From positions 1 to 64,000 of the forward strand of contig NZ_LQPJ01000070.1 in NCBI RefSeq assembly GCF_002101785.1: a stretch of DNA of 64,000 nt. The letters run 5' to 3'. Origin of the DNA: Mycobacterium palustre. Its GTDB lineage: Bacteria > Actinomycetota > Actinomycetes > Mycobacteriales > Mycobacteriaceae. The translations under genes and the position numbers were made by a program. Of this stretch, positions 29,032-39,078 are shown one piece after another; positions within the stretch are counted from its first letter, which is position 1; each line of letters starts with the position of its first letter. Under the pieces are notes generated by a model. It saw nothing but the letters and a program-made list of their open reading frames with translations, did no database searches and had not been told where the DNA came from.

Positions 29032-32000
29032 TTAGGCGGAGCTGGAAACCAGCTGCCCCACCTGCTGGCCCCGCATTCGCTGCGAGATCACGGCGGTGAT
29101 GCCGTCGCCCTGCATGGTGACGCCGTACAGCGCGTCGGCGACCTCCATCGTGGGCTTCTGGTGGGTGATGATGATGAGCTGCGACCGGGCCCGCAGCAGC
29201 TCGAACAGGCTGATCAGGCGGCGCAGGTTGGTGTCGTCGAGCGCGGCCTCCACCTCGTCCATGATGTAGAACGGCGACGGGCGGGCCCGGAAGATCGCCA
29301 CCAGCATCGCCACCGCGGTCAGCGCCTTCTCGCCGCCGGACAGCAACGACAGCCGGGTCACCTTTTTGCCGGGGGGCCGCGCCTCGACCTCGATGCCGGT
29401 GGTGAGCATGTCGGCGGGGTTGGTGAGCCGCAGGCGGCCCTCCCCGCCGGGGAACAGCACGGTGAAAACTTCGGCGAATTCCCGTTCGACGTCGGCGAAG
29501 GCGTCGCTGAACACCTGCAGGATGCGGGCGTCGACGTCGGCGACGACGTCGAGCAGGTCCTTGCGGGCCGCCTTGACGTCCTCGAGCTGGGTGGACAGGA
29601 AGTTGTAGCGTTCCTCGAGCGCGGCGAACTCCTCCAGCGCCAGCGGGTTGACCCGGCCCAGCTCGGCCAGCTCACGCTCGGCACGCTTGGCCCGGCGCTC
29701 CTGAGTGGCCCGGTCGTAGGGAATCGGGGCGGGGGCGTACACCTGCTCGCCGCGCTCGCGGGCCTGCAAGTACTCGGCCATTTCCAGCTCGGTGGGCGGC
29801 AGCGCGACCTGCGGGCCGTACTCGGCGATCAGGTCGGCCGGCGCCATGCCGAACTGCTCGAGCACCATCTGCTCGAGCTGCTCGATGCGCAGGGCCGCCT
29901 GGGCGTTGGCCACCTCGTCGCGGTGCAGTGCGTCGGTGAGTTGGGCGACCCGCGCGCCCAGCGCGTTGACCTCGTCGCGCACCGCGGCCATCGCCGCCGA
30001 ACGCTGCTGGCGTTCGGCGAGCAGGGCGTCGCGGATCGCCGCGGCCGCGGCGACCACCCGGTCCAGCCGCGCCGCCAGCAGCCGGCCGGCATCGGCCACC
30101 GCCGCCGCCACCGCGGCCGCGCGGAGCCGCGCCGCGCGCGCCTGCTGGGCCCGGATCCGCGCCTCGCGCTCGGCGGCCGCGGCGCGCCGCAGCGAGTCCG
30201 CGCGCCCGCGCACCGCGTTGGCGCGCTCCTCGGCGGTGCGCACGGCCAGCCGGGCCTCCACCTCGGCGCCGCGAGCGCTCTCGGCGGCCGCGGCGATCTG
30301 CTGGCGGTTCACCGGTTCGACAGCGTGCACCGGCTGGGTCTCCTGGGCGTTGCGCAGTCGCGTTTCCAGCTCGGTGACCTCTTCGACGGTCTGCGCGCGC
30401 CCCGCCTCCAGCTCCTCGCGCTGCCGCAGCAGCCGGCTCCACTCCTCTTCGGCGGCGCGGGCATCCTGCCCGAGCCGGCCCAGCTGCTCGTACATCGCGG
30501 AGATCGCGGTGTCGGACTCGTTGAGCGCGGCCAGCGCCTGCTCCGCGGAGTCCTGCCGGGCCGCCTGCTCGACGAGCGCCCCCGACAACGCCGCGCTCAG
30601 CTGGGCCACCCGCGCCTCGGCGGCGCTCAATTCGCTTTCTGCGCGGTCGATTTCGGAGGTCAGCTCCAAAGTCGACAGCTTGCGGTCGGAACCGCCGCTC
30701 ACCCAGCCGGCGCCGACGAGATCGCCGTCGAGGGTGACGGCGCGCAGCTCGGGCCGCGCGGCAACCAGGTCCAGCGCCTCGCCCAGGTCGTGGACCACCG
30801 CGACGCCCGACAGCATGGCGACGATCGCGCCGCGCAGCCGCGGCGGGGCTTCGACCAGGTCGAGCGCCCACAACGCACCGCCCGGCAGCGCCGCGGCCGG
30901 CGCGGGCGGCTCGGCCGGCCAGTCGCCCAACACCAGGGCCGCCCGGCCGCCGTCGGCTTCCTTGAGCGCGGCGATGGCCGACCGGGCCGCGCCGAAGCTC
31001 TCGACGGCCAGCGCGTCGGCCACCGACCCGAGCACCGCGGCCAGCGCCGCCTCGTAACCGGGCCGGACCTTGACCAGCTTGGCGATGGGCCCGAAAAGGC
31101 CTGCGCCGGAGCGGTTTTCGGTCAGCCAGGCCGCGCCGTCCTTGCGCTCGAGGCCCACCGAAAGGGCGTCGATGCGGGCCCGCAGCGACGCCACCTCGCG
31201 CTCGGCGCCCCGCTCGGCCGCCTGCAGCTCGGCGACGCGTTCGTCGGCCAGCCGCAGCGCGGCCACGGTCCGCTCGTGGTGCTCGTCGAGGCCCACCTCG
31301 CCCTGGTCGAGCTCGGCGACGCGGGCCTGCACGGTTTCGAACTCCGCCCGCGTCTGCTGCGCGCGGGTCGCGGCCTCTTCGATGCGCTCGGACAGCCGGG
31401 CGACGCTGTCGTCGATCGATTCGACCCGCGCCCGCATGGTCTCCACCTGGCCGGCCAGCCGCGCCAGGCCCTCGCGCCGGTCGGCCTCGGCGCGCACGGC
31501 CGCGAGGTGCGCCCGGTCGGCCTCGGCGGCCTCGCGCTCGCGCTCGGCGAGCTCGGCGCGGGCGGCGTCGAGCCGGGTGCGCGCCTCGGCCAGCTCCGCC
31601 AGCAGCCGCTGCTCGGCCGCCTCGACCCGCTGGGCCTCGGCCTCGAGCGCGTCCGGGTCGGTGTCGCCGGTGCTCACGGGCTCGACGTCGAGGTGCTGGG
31701 CACGCTCGTTGGCGATGCGCACCGTGGCGGCCACCCGTTCGGCCAGGGCCGACAGCCCGAACCAGGTCTGCTGCACGGATTCGGCGCGCACCGACAGGTC
31801 GGCCAGCGCGGTCTCGTGCGCGCTCAGCTCTTCTGAAGCCACCGCCAGCCGCGCGGCGGCCTCGTCGTGCTCGCGGCGCATCGCGGCCTCGGCCTCGAAG
31901 ATCGCGTCGCGCTCGTTCCGCCGGTTGACCAGATCGTCGGCCGCCAGGCGCAACTTGGCGTCGCGCAGGTCGGCCTGGATGGTCTGGGCGCGACGGGCCA

Positions 32001-32631
32001 CTTCGGCCTGGCGGCCCAGCGGCTTGAGCTGGCGGCGCAGCTCGGTCGTCAGGTCGGTGAGCCGGGCCAGGTTCGCCGACATCGCATCGAGTTTGCGCAG
32101 CGCCTTTTCCTTGCGCTTGCGGTGCTTGAGCACGCCCGCGGCCTCTTCGATGAACGCGCGGCGGTCTTCGGGGCGCGACTGCAGGATCTCGTCGAGCTTG
32201 CCCTGCCCTACGATGACGTGCATCTCGCGCCCGATCCCCGAGTCGCTCAGCAGCTCCTGGACGTCCATCAAACGGCAACTCGCGCCGTTGATTTCGTACT
32301 CGCTGGCGCCGTCGCGGAACATCCGGCGGGTGATCGACACCTCGGAGTACTCGATGGGCAGAGCGTTATCGGAGTTGTCGATGGTGACGGTGACCTCGGC
32401 GCGCCCGAGCGGGGCGCGCGACGACGTGCCGGCGAAGATGACGTCTTCCATCTTGCCGCCGCGCAGCGTCTTTGCCCCCTGCTCCCCCATCACCCACGCC
32501 AGCGCGTCGACGACGTTGGACTTGCCCGAACCGTTGGGCCCGACGACGGCGGTGATGCCCGGCTCGAAGCGCAGAGTCGTCGGCGAGGCGAAGGACTTGA
32601 AGCCCTTCAGCGTCAGACTCTTGAGGTACAC
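29032..32631 (-). CDS. smc: Chromosome partition protein Smc
   Basis: The 1199-residue SMC ATPase has an N-terminal Walker [15 protein letters not shown] (about 32-45). Two long coiled coils flank a hinge at about 500-640 (the region containing [13 protein letters not shown] and [17 protein letters not shown]). The C-terminal ABC signature [14 protein letters not shown] is followed by Walker [15 protein letters not shown]. It compacts and segregates the chromosome with ScpA/ScpB. Length is typical. It lies in an acyP-smc-ftsY run on the minus strand. Confidence 0.97.
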   Translation of the reverse strand: MYLKSLTLKGFKSFASPTTLRFEPGITAVVGPNGSGKSNVVDALAWVMGEQGAKTLRGGKMEDVIFAGTSSRAPLGRAEVTVTIDNSDNALPIEYSEVSITRRMFRDGASEYEINGASCRLMDVQELLSDSGIGREMHVIVGQGKLDEILQSRPEDRRAFIEEAAGVLKHRKRKEKALRKLDAMSANLARLTDLTTELRRQLKPLGRQAEVARRAQTIQADLRDAKLRLAADDLVNRRNERDAIFEAEAAMRREHDEAAARLAVASEELSAHETALADLSVRAESVQQTWFGLSALAERVAATVRIANERAQHLDVEPVSTGDTDPDALEAEAQRVEAAEQRLLAELAEARTRLDAARAELAEREREAAEADRAHLAAVRAEADRREGLARLAGQVETMRARVESIDDSVARLSERIEEAATRAQQTRAEFETVQARVAELDQGEVGLDEHHERTVAALRLADERVAELQAAERGAEREVASLRARIDALSVGLERKDGAAWLTENRSGAGLFGPIAKLVKVRPGYEAALAAVLGSVADALAVESFGAARSAIAALKEADGGRAALVLGDWPAEPPAPAAALPGGALWALDLVEAPPRLRGAIVAMLSGVAVVHDLGEALDLVAARPELRAVTLDGDLVGAGWVSGGSDRKLSTLELTSEIDRAESELSAAEARVAQLSAALSGALVEQAARQDSAEQALAALNESDTAISAMYEQLGRLGQDARAAEEEWSRLLRQREELEAGRAQTVEEVTELETRLRNAQETQPVHAVEPVNRQQIAAAAESARGAEVEARLAVRTAEERANAVRGRADSLRRAAAAEREARIRAQQARAARLRAAAVAAAVADAGRLLAARLDRVVAAAAAIRDALLAERQQRSAAMAAVRDEVNALGARVAQLTDALHRDEVANAQAALRIEQLEQMVLEQFGMAPADLIAEYGPQVALPPTELEMAEYLQARERGEQVYAPAPIPYDRATQERRAKRAERELAELGRVNPLALEEFAALEERYNFLSTQLEDVKAARKDLLDVVADVDARILQVFSDAFADVEREFAEVFTVLFPGGEGRLRLTNPADMLTTGIEVEARPPGKKVTRLSLLSGGEKALTAVAMLVAIFRARPSPFYIMDEVEAALDDTNLRRLISLFELLRARSQLIIITHQKPTMEVADALYGVTMQGDGITAVISQRMRGQQVGQLVSSSA

Positions 32632-32764
32632 GGCGAGCCAGACTACCGCTCAGGTTGGCCTGTTCCGGCGCACCGCGGGGTGTCGGGCTGGCCCAAAATT
32701 CGCCGCCCGTTCACGTTGCGACGCACCGGTCACACGGGCCACATCGGTCACCTGTTCTTGCGTC

Positions 32765-33046
32765 TCACCGCTCGACAAAGCCGTCGAACCGCTCCTGCGG
32801 CGCCGACCAGTCGGCGACCACCTTGTCGACCCGGCCCGGGGTGTCGCCACCGTCGAGGAGTTGCAGCAGCTTTTCGGCCGCCTCGCGCGGCCCCTGGGCG
32901 ACCACCAGGACGCGGCCGTCGGCCTGGTTGGCCGCATACCCGGTCAGGCCGAGCTCCAGCGCACGGCAGCGGGTCCACCAGCGAAAGCCAACCCCCTGGA
33001 CCCGGCCGTGCACCCAGGCGGTCAGCCGGGCGTCAGGCTCCGACAT
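32765..33046 (-). CDS. acyP: Acylphosphatase
   Basis: The 93-residue alpha/beta sandwich enzyme hydrolyses acyl phosphates. The phosphate-binding loop GRVQGVGFR supplies the catalytic Arg and [11 protein letters not shown] the Asn. Its first 14 bases overlap the end of the OsmC-like gene, so the pair is co-transcribed. The start ATG at 33046 yields [14 protein letters not shown]. Confidence 0.94.
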   Translation of the reverse strand: MSEPDARLTAWVHGRVQGVGFRWWTRCRALELGLTGYAANQADGRVLVVAQGPREAAEKLLQLLDGGDTPGRVDKVVADWSAPQERFDGFVER

Positions 33047-33446
33047 TCTTGACCTCGAAGTTGACCTTGGTGCCGGACTGCAGCGTGCGCCCGACGGTGC
33101 AGACCAGCTCGACGGCCCGATTGACCACCACCAGCACGCGCTGCTTCTCGTCGTCGGAGAGCCCGGACAGGTCCAGCTCGAGGGTCTCCTCGAGCAGCGG
33201 GTAGCGCTCCTGTTCGCGGTCGGCCGGGCCCGACACCCTGACCACGGCCTGGTAGTCGTCGCCGAGCCGGCGGGCCAGCGGCTCGTCGGTGGACATGCCG
33301 CTGCAGGCCGCGAGCGCGATCTTGAGCAGTTCCCCGGGCGTGAAGACGCCCTCGACGTCCTCGCCGCCGACGAGGACCTGCGCGCCGCGCGAGCTGCGCC
33401 CGGTGTAGCGGCGCGATCCGGTGCGTTCCACCCACAGTTTGGTCAT
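33033..33446 (-). CDS. OsmC-like protein (Rv2923c family)
   Basis: The 137-residue protein has the OsmC/Ohr fold. The conserved Cys in ALAACSGM is present, but a second Cys of true Ohr peroxidases is not obvious, so organic-hydroperoxide activity is uncertain. It begins [16 protein letters not shown]. Upstream lies the 14-copy 20-bp repeat array, which may sit in or near its promoter. It is the likely first gene of an osmC-acyP-smc-ftsY transcript. Confidence 0.85.
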   Translation of the reverse strand: MTKLWVERTGSRRYTGRSSRGAQVLVGGEDVEGVFTPGELLKIALAACSGMSTDEPLARRLGDDYQAVVRVSGPADREQERYPLLEETLELDLSGLSDDEKQRVLVVVNRAVELVCTVGRTLQSGTKVNFEVKNVGA

Positions 33447-33500
33447 GGGTCTTTTCTACCGGTCTACCGGGCGCTCGCTCCCGCCAGCTCAGGCAGAAAG

Positions 33501-33780
33501 GAAGCCACGGGTTCGCGTGTGAAGCCACGGCTTTGCCTGTGAAGCCACGGCGCTGCCAGTGAAGCCACGGCGCTGCCAGTGAAGCCACGGCGCTGCCAGT
33601 GAAGCCACGGCGCTGCCTGTGAAGCCACGGCGCCGCGTGTGAAGCCACGGCGCCGCGTGTGAAGCCACGGCGCCGCGTGTGAAGCCACGGCGCCGCGTGT
33701 GAAGCCACGGCGCTGCCTGTGAAGCCACGGCGCTGCCTGTGAAGCCACGGCGCTGCGTGTGAAGCCACGGCTTTGCGTGT
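33501..33780. repeat. VNTR: 14 tandem copies of a 20-bp unit
   Basis: Each unit begins gaagccacgg and ends in one of a few ten-base variants (cgctgccagt x3, cgccgcgtgt x4, cgctgcctgt x3, others). Because 20 is not a multiple of three, the array changes frame every unit and cannot encode a regular repeat protein. Open frames crossing it on the minus strand are by-products. It lies in the 390-bp gap between the OsmC-like gene start and the fpg stop. The rest of the gap (33447-33500 and 33781-33836) shows nothing notable. Confidence 0.95.
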
Positions 33781-33836
33781 GTGCCCTGGGCGGCGCGGCT
33801 CGGCGTGTCGTCACCGCAGCCTCACACTCAAAGCCG

Positions 33837-34697
33837 TCAGTTCACACTCGAACGCCGCGGTGGCGGTTGGCAGCGCGGGCAGAAGAACGACGACCGGTTC
33901 ATGAACTTTTCCCGGCGCATCACCGCCCCGCAGCGGCGACAGCTCTGGCCCTCGCGGCCGTAGGCATCCAGCGATCGGTCGAAGTAACCCGACTCGCCAT
34001 TGACGTTGACGTACAGCGAGTCGAACGACGTTCCGCCCTGCGCCAACGCGTCGCGCATTACGTCGGCCGCGGCCTCCAAGACGGCGGTCAGCTGGCGGCG
34101 ACTCAGCGTGTCCGCGATCCGCGCGCCGTGCAGCTTGGCCCGCCACAGCGCCTCGTCGGCGTAGATGTTGCCGATTCCCGACACCACCTCCTGGTTCAGG
34201 AGTTGGCGTTTGATCTCGGAATGCTTGCGGCGCAATACCTTAACGACGGCGTCCACGTCGAACCGGGGGTCCAGGGGGTCGCGCGCCAGGTGGGCGACCG
34301 GCTCCGGCACCACGCTGCCGTCCACCTCAACCAGGTCGGCCAGCATCCAGCCGCCGAAGGTGCGCTGGTCGGCGAAGCTCAGCACGGTTGCGTCGTCGAG
34401 CAGCGCCGAGATCCGGACGTGGTCGCTGCGGGGCACCTCGCCCAGCAGCATCTGCCCGCTCATGCCGAGGTGCACGACGAGCGCGGTGTCGGCGTCCAGC
34501 AGCAGCCACAGGTACTTGCCGCGCCGGTCGGTTCCGGTGATCTTCGCGTCCAGCAGCCGGGCGGTGAGGTCGGCGGGGCCGGCCTCGTGGCGGCGCACCG
34601 CACGCGGATGGTGCACCCGCACCGCGGTGATCGTCTTGCCCACCACGTGGGCGTCCAAGCCGCGGCGCACCACCTCGACTTCGGGCAGCTCGGGCAT
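33837..34697 (-). CDS. fpg: Formamidopyrimidine-DNA glycosylase (MutM)
   Basis: The 286-residue bifunctional glycosylase/AP-lyase removes 8-oxoguanine. It begins [10 protein letters not shown], with catalytic Pro2 and Glu3. The helix-two-turn-helix region contains [15 protein letters not shown]. The C-terminal zinc finger is [10 protein letters not shown]...FFCPRCQ. Its start codon lies inside the first unit of a MIRU-like repeat pair. It lies downstream of rnc, an order common to many bacteria. Confidence 0.96.
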   Translation of the reverse strand: MPELPEVEVVRRGLDAHVVGKTITAVRVHHPRAVRRHEAGPADLTARLLDAKITGTDRRGKYLWLLLDADTALVVHLGMSGQMLLGEVPRSDHVRISALLDDATVLSFADQRTFGGWMLADLVEVDGSVVPEPVAHLARDPLDPRFDVDAVVKVLRRKHSEIKRQLLNQEVVSGIGNIYADEALWRAKLHGARIADTLSRRQLTAVLEAAADVMRDALAQGGTSFDSLYVNVNGESGYFDRSLDAYGREGQSCRRCGAVMRREKFMNRSSFFCPRCQPPPRRSSVN

Positions 34698-34803
34698 TCA
34701 GTGATGATCGCAAGCGCGGCGAAGCCGGGCGCGGCGGGTCATCACCATCGATTCAGTGATGATCGCAAGCGCGGCGAAGCCGGGCGCGGCGGGTCATCAC
34801 CAT
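34696..34803 (+). repeat. MIRU-like repeat, two 55-bp units (locus A)
   Basis: Two copies begin attcagtgatgatcgc at 34696 and 34751, with a 53-bp core and 2-bp joins. A third start (attca) appears at 34806. The core has terminal arms GTGATGATC and GGTCATCAC (a 9-bp stem with one G-T pair) and an inner hairpin CGGC-GAA-GCCG. It lies between rnc and fpg and overlaps the fpg start codon. Size, position and overlap with gene ends resemble mycobacterial interspersed repetitive units. Confidence 0.85.
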
Positions 34804-34808
34804 GGGAT

Positions 34809-35522
34809 TCAAACGGAGGTTTTCCCGGCGGCATCGAGGGTTTCCAGCACCTTCCAGGTCGCGGCCGCGGCCTTCTGCTCGGCCTCCTTCTTCGAGCGGC
34901 CCACGCCGGTCCCGTATTCGGTGTCCATCACGACCACGACGGCGGTGAACTCCTTGTCGTGGTCGGGTCCCGTGGAGGTGACGACGTAAGAAGGGGCGCC
35001 CATCCCGCGCGCCGCGGTGAGCTCCTGCAGGCTGGTCTTCCAGTCCAGCCCCGCCCCAAGCGTCGGCGCGGCGTCGAGCAGCGGGCCGAACAACCGCAGG
35101 ATGACTTCACGCGCCGTGTCGATGCCGTGCTGCAGGTAGATGGCCCCCAGCAGCGATTCCATGCCGTCGGCCAGGATGCTCGACTTGTCCGCGCCGCCGG
35201 TGTTGGCCTCGCCGCGGCCCAGCAACAGGTGGACGCCCAGGCCCTCATCGGCCAGGTTGCGCGCGACGTCGGCCAGCGCCTGCGTGTTGACGACGCTCGC
35301 CCGCAGCTTGGCCAGATCGCCCTCCGAACGGTCGGGATGGCGGTGGTAGAGCTCGTCGGTGATGGTCAGCCCCAGAACGGCGTCGCCGAGGAATTCCAGC
35401 CGCTCGTTGGTCGGCAGCCCGCCGTGCTCGTAGGCGTAGCTGCGGTGCGTCAGCGCCAGGGACAGCAGCTCCTCGGGCAGGTCGACCCCGAGCGCGTCGA
35501 GCAGCGTTTTGCGCGACGTCAC
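34809..35522 (-). CDS. rnc: Ribonuclease III
   Basis: The 237-residue double-strand RNA endonuclease processes rRNA precursors. The catalytic domain carries [13 protein letters not shown]; a second acidic region follows in [16 protein letters not shown]. The C-terminal dsRBD is from about 165 ([19 protein letters not shown]). Its start overlaps the DUF177 stop by four bases (ATGA), so it is translationally coupled to that gene. Confidence 0.96.
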   Translation of the reverse strand: MTSRKTLLDALGVDLPEELLSLALTHRSYAYEHGGLPTNERLEFLGDAVLGLTITDELYHRHPDRSEGDLAKLRASVVNTQALADVARNLADEGLGVHLLLGRGEANTGGADKSSILADGMESLLGAIYLQHGIDTAREVILRLFGPLLDAAPTLGAGLDWKTSLQELTAARGMGAPSYVVTSTGPDHDKEFTAVVVVMDTEYGTGVGRSKKEAEQKAAAATWKVLETLDAAGKTSV

Positions 35523-36100
35523 CGTCGGTCCCGCGGGTTATCCGGGTCGGACAGCATTTCAGCCAGCTTGGCCCAGCGCGGGTCGATGCGGTCGTGGTGA
35601 TGGTCGGGTTCGGCAGCGAGCGAGACGCCGCAGTCCGGGCACAGGCCGGGGCAATCGGGGCTGCACACCGGCGAAAACGGCAGCTCCAGCCCGACGGCGT
35701 CGATGATGGACTGCTCCAGGTCGATGGTGTCGTCGACGATGTGACCGACCTCGTCTTCCTCGGTGGTCGCCTCGGTGGTGCTGTCCGGGTAGGCGAACAG
35801 TTCGGTCAGCCCGACCTGCACCCGCCCGTTGAGGGCCGTCAAGCAGCGAGCGCACTCGCCGACGGTCGGCGCGGCGACCGTTCCCGTCACCAGGACGCCT
35901 TCGGACACCGACTCGACCCGCAAGTCCATCTCCAGCGGGGCGCCCTCGTCGATCGCGATCATCGGCAGCCCGATGCGCGAGGGGCTCGGCACCGTGTTTC
36001 GCAGGGTGACCATCGCTCCGGGACGCCGGCCGAGCCGGGTGATGTCGAGCCGCGTCGGCGAGGTCGGATGGCGCGCTGTCGTGCCGTGTTGCCGCGTCAT
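35519..36100 (-). CDS. DUF177 (YceD) family protein
   Basis: The 193-residue protein has the DUF177 layout, with ECARCLTAL in the middle and [13 protein letters not shown] near the end. These Cys pairs probably bind a metal. YceD proteins are linked to 23S rRNA/ribosome maturation in several bacteria, and the rnc neighbour fits. The first 20 residues ([20 protein letters not shown]) look variable, so a later start is possible. rpmF, often next to yceD, is not present here. Confidence 0.85.
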   Translation of the reverse strand: MTRQHGTTARHPTSPTRLDITRLGRRPGAMVTLRNTVPSPSRIGLPMIAIDEGAPLEMDLRVESVSEGVLVTGTVAAPTVGECARCLTALNGRVQVGLTELFAYPDSTTEATTEEDEVGHIVDDTIDLEQSIIDAVGLELPFSPVCSPDCPGLCPDCGVSLAAEPDHHHDRIDPRWAKLAEMLSDPDNPRDRR

Positions 36101-36140
36101 AGGTGAAATCCTACGGCGCCGGGCGCGTAAGAAAAGGTCG

Positions 36141-36250
36141 CTGGCCTGATGGCGGCGACCCGCATCGCCCGGCTACGCCGCCCTCGCGATCGCCGCTGGC
36201 CCGATGGCGGCGACCCGCATCGCCCGGCTTCGCCGCCCTCGCGATCGCCG
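36141..36250 (-). repeat. MIRU-like repeat, two 55-bp units (locus C)
   Basis: Two head-to-tail 55-bp units (36141-36195 and 36196-36250) are nearly identical. Read on the minus strand, each has arms GCGGCGATC and GGTCGCCGC and the central hairpin CGGC-GWA-GCCG (W = T in one unit, A in the other). The array ends exactly at the sepIVA stop codon (36251). It separates sepIVA from the DUF177 gene. Confidence 0.83.
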
Positions 36251-36988
36251 CTAGCGAGTCGCGTAGTCGTGCGTGCCCGCAGCCGTGCGGAGCTGGTGGC
36301 GACCGCGCCCGACCGACCGCAGCGTGCCGTTAAGGAACTCCTCGAACTCGGCGAGCTTGTTGTCGACGTAGATGTCGCACTCGCCGCGCAGCCGGTCGGC
36401 CTCGGCGTGCGCGGTGTCGATCAAGCGGGTGGCCTCGGCGTTGGCGGCCTGGACCACCTCGTTCTGCGACACCAGGCGCTGCTGTTCCTTGATGCCCTCC
36501 TGGACGGCCTTCTCGTAGGAGATGTTGCCGTTCTCGATCAGCCGGTCGGCCTCGGCCTGGGCGCGGCTGACGCTGGCCTCGTACTCGCGTTTGGCGGCCG
36601 TGGCGATCCGGATGGCCTCCTCGCGTGCCTCGCCGACCATCCGCTCGCTGTGCTGGCGCGCCTCGCTCACCATGCGGTCGGCCTGCGATTTGGCGTCGGA
36701 AAGCAGCCGGTCGGCCTCGGCGCGGGCGTGGTTGAGCATCGATTCCGACTCGGTGGTCGCCGAGGACACCATCGAGTCGGCGTGCGCCTTGGCGTCGGAC
36801 AGCATCGAGTCACGGGCGTCGAGCACGTCCTGGGCGTCGTCCAGCTCGCCGGGGATCGCGTCCTTGATGTCGTCGATCAGTTCGAGCACGTCGCCGCGGG
36901 GTACCACGCAGCCGGCCGTCATCGGCACGCCGCGGGCCTCTTCGACGATGGCGCCCAATTCGTCCAGCGCTTCAAAAACTCGGTACAC
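36251..36988 (-). CDS. sepIVA: Septation protein SepIVA (DivIVA-like coiled coil)
   Basis: The 245-residue protein is mostly a long coiled coil with heptad-rich Ala/Glu/Arg segments (SDAKAHADSMVSSATTESES is typical), preceded by MYRVFEALDELGAIVEEARG. It matches Rv2927c in length and character. SepIVA is an essential septum and cell-envelope factor in mycobacteria. The stop codon touches the 55-bp repeat. In M. tuberculosis the PDIM/PGL locus begins just upstream of this gene; here it does not. Confidence 0.9.
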   Translation of the reverse strand: MYRVFEALDELGAIVEEARGVPMTAGCVVPRGDVLELIDDIKDAIPGELDDAQDVLDARDSMLSDAKAHADSMVSSATTESESMLNHARAEADRLLSDAKSQADRMVSEARQHSERMVGEAREEAIRIATAAKREYEASVSRAQAEADRLIENGNISYEKAVQEGIKEQQRLVSQNEVVQAANAEATRLIDTAHAEADRLRGECDIYVDNKLAEFEEFLNGTLRSVGRGRHQLRTAAGTHDYATR

Positions 36989-37293
36989 GGCGATACCCTC
37001 CTGGCTTCCTGCAAATCCACGTTGTTACCAGTGTGCCTGCTGTTACGTCTGTGACAGCGGTGCTGAGCCGGTGTGTCGGCCTTTCGCCCGACCAACCGCA
37101 GGCCGCCGCCGCACCTCTTTGCCCTATTCACGCCCTTGCCGCCGGCCCCCGCACCGGTTGTGCAGCCATTCTAGGGACCCGCGGGCCACGGCACCGATTT
37201 TGCTATGACCGGCCGGTCGGGCCTCATTCTCCGGGCCAAGGGCCGAGTGGACGGCCCGACGGAATAAGGCGCCGTCGGCCGGACGGTGCCGGC
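36989..37293. other. Intergenic region upstream of sepIVA and the permease
   Basis: This 305-bp divergent region must include the sepIVA promoter, but I cannot place it. No repeat, RNA or gene remnant is visible. In M. tuberculosis this is where tens of kilobases of the PDIM/phenolic glycolipid genes lie, as I recall the order. No residue of those genes is recognisable here. Confidence 0.5.
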
Positions 37294-37322
37294 TTGACTA
37301 ATACCCCCAGGGGGTATAGGTT
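37294..37322 (+). promoter_or_regulatory. Permease promoter with embedded RicR/CsoR-type operator
   Basis: A -35 TTGACT (37294-37299) and a -10 TAGGTT (37317-37322) are separated by 17 bp. The spacer contains the palindrome ATACCCCCAGGGGGTAT (37301-37317). It contains TACCC-N5-GGGTA at 37302-37316, the operator reported for the copper repressor RicR in M. tuberculosis. Repressor binding there would block polymerase. Rv2963, the gene orthologous to the downstream permease, is a reported RicR target, so a copper-inducible role is expected. Confidence 0.8.
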
Positions 37323-37353
37323 AATGCATCGCACACCCGAAGCGGAGGACCCG

Positions 37354-38535
37354 ATGAGAATGTTGGCGGCCATCGGCCACGCCTTGGGGCTGGCGGGATC
37401 GATGACATGGGAAATCCTGTGGGCCTTGATCCTCGGCTTCGCCCTGTCGGCGGTCGTGCAGGCCGTGGTCCGCCGCTCGACGATCGTGTCGCTGATGGGC
37501 GACGACCGGCCGCGCACCCTGGCGGTGTCGGCCGGGTTGGGAGCGGCGTCGTCGTCGTGCTCGTACGCCGCGGTGGCCCTGGCGCGCTCCTTGTTCCGCA
37601 AGGGTGCCGACTTCACCGCCGCGATGGCGTTCGAGATCGGCTCCACCAACTTGGTGATCGAGTTGGGAATCATCCTGGCCCTGCTGATGGGCTGGCAGTT
37701 CACCGCCGCGGAGTTCGTCGGCGGCCCGCTGATGATCGTGGTGCTGGCCGCCTTGTTCCGCGTGTTCGTGCGGTCCCGGCTCGTCGAGGCCGCCCGCGAA
37801 CAGGCCGAGCGCGGGATCGCCGGCTCGATGGAAGGCCATGCCGCCATGGACATGTCCATCAAGGCGGACGGTTCGTTTTGGCGACGGCTAATCTCCCCGC
37901 AGGGGTTTACCTCAGTCTCGCACGTGTTCGTCATGGAGTGGTTGGCGATTTTGCGCGACCTCGTCGTGGGCCTGTTGATCGCGGGCGCGATCGCGGCGTG
38001 GGTACCCGAAAGCTTTTGGCGCAGCTTCTTTTTGACCGATCACCCCGGCTGGTCTGCGGTGTGGGGCCCGCTTGTGGGGCCGATCGTGGCGATCGTGTCG
38101 TTCGTGTGCTCGATCGGCAACGTGCCGCTGGCAGCGGTGCTTTGGAACGGGGGCATCAGCTTCGGGGGCGTCATCGCGTTCATCTACGCCGACCTGGTGA
38201 TCCTGCCGATCCTCAACATCTACCGCAAGTACTACGGCACCCGGATGATGCTCACACTGCTGGGCACCTTCTACGCCGCGATGGCCGTCGCCGGCTACCT
38301 TGTCGAATTGCTCTTCGGCACAGCCGGTTTCATCCCGAAGCAGCGCAACGCGACGGTCATGGAAGCGTCGATCTCGTGGAACTACACCACGTGGCTCAAC
38401 ATCGCGTTTTTGCTCGTCGCGGCGATACTGATCGCCCGGTTCGTCACGACGGGCGGCCTGGCGATGGTGCGGATGATGGGCGGCTCCCCCGATACCGACA
38501 CCGAGCGCCACGACCACTCACACGAAGGCCACTGA
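37354..38535 (+). CDS. DUF318/COG0701 permease, RicR-regulon type (Rv2963 orthologue)
   Basis: The 393-residue membrane protein has about eight helices in two similar halves. The family motif SSCSYA (about 67-72) and a second conserved FVCSIGNVPLAAVLW are clear. The C-terminus is His-rich (HDHSHEGH), suggesting metal binding. Start: GGAGG at 37344-37348 stands five bases before the ATG at 37354, giving MRMLAAIGHA. The ATG at 37324 would sit in the promoter. The transported substrate is unknown; copper is suggested only by the operator. It is convergent with coaD, 40 bp apart. Confidence 0.87.
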   Translation: MRMLAAIGHALGLAGSMTWEILWALILGFALSAVVQAVVRRSTIVSLMGDDRPRTLAVSAGLGAASSSCSYAAVALARSLFRKGADFTAAMAFEIGSTNLVIELGIILALLMGWQFTAAEFVGGPLMIVVLAALFRVFVRSRLVEAAREQAERGIAGSMEGHAAMDMSIKADGSFWRRLISPQGFTSVSHVFVMEWLAILRDLVVGLLIAGAIAAWVPESFWRSFFLTDHPGWSAVWGPLVGPIVAIVSFVCSIGNVPLAAVLWNGGISFGGVIAFIYADLVILPILNIYRKYYGTRMMLTLLGTFYAAMAVAGYLVELLFGTAGFIPKQRNATVMEASISWNYTTWLNIAFLLVAAILIARFVTTGGLAMVRMMGGSPDTDTERHDHSHEGH

Positions 38536-38575
38536 CGGCGGATCGTGCGCGACGACAGCCTCGATGCAGTCGCCG

Positions 38576-39061
38576 TTATCGACCCGAAAGCTTCTCGCGC
38601 AGGCGACGATTCACCGACTCGGGCAACAGCTCGGACACGTCGCCGCCGAGCATCGCGACCTCTTTGGCCAACGACGACGACACGAAGGAATAGCGCGGCG
38701 CGGTTGCCACGAAAAAGGTGTCGACGCCGGCGATGTGCTTGTTCATCTGCGCCATCTGCAACTCGTATTCGAAGTCGGTGCCGGTGCGCAGCCCCTTCAC
38801 GATGGCCGTCATGCCCCGGGACCGGACGAAGTCGACCACCAGCCCCTGCCCGGATTCCACCCGCAGGTTTGGCAGATGCGTCGTAGACTCCTCGATCATC
38901 GCGATCCGCTCGTCGAGGTCGAACATGCCCTTCTTGGCGGGATTGGTCAGGATCGCCACCACCACTTCGTCGAACTGCGCCGAGGCGCGTTCGAATACGT
39001 CGATGTGGCCCAGCGTGACTGGGTCGAACGACCCCGGGCATACGGCGCCAGCCATGAACAA
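38576..39061 (-). CDS. coaD: Phosphopantetheine adenylyltransferase
   Basis: The 161-residue enzyme makes dephospho-CoA from ATP and 4'-phosphopantetheine. The nucleotidyltransferase motif is [14 protein letters not shown] second conserved site is [13 protein letters not shown]. Length equals other mycobacteria. The rsmD stop is 17 bp upstream, so the two genes are probably co-transcribed. Confidence 0.97.
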   Translation of the reverse strand: MFMAGAVCPGSFDPVTLGHIDVFERASAQFDEVVVAILTNPAKKGMFDLDERIAMIEESTTHLPNLRVESGQGLVVDFVRSRGMTAIVKGLRTGTDFEYELQMAQMNKHIAGVDTFFVATAPRYSFVSSSLAKEVAMLGGDVSELLPESVNRRLREKLSGR

Positions 39062-39078
39062 TTACCGTACACGGCGCG

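Noticed and set aside
33501..33780. Possible CRISPR array
   Set aside because: Units are contiguous 20-mers with variant halves; there are no unique spacers of 30 or more bases and no cas genes.
33464..33814. Three long minus-strand open frames across the 20-bp array that look like tandem-repeat proteins
   Set aside because: The 20-bp period shifts frame every unit, which makes all frames stay open by chance. No start signals or conserved features support a protein.
36141..36250. Possible insertion sequence ends
   Set aside because: The 55-bp units are tandem and flank no transposase; they fit MIRU-type repeats.
37224..37934. Antisense open frame opposite the permease
   Set aside because: High GC gives many antisense frames. 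The permease has a good start, motifs and membrane pattern on the plus strand.
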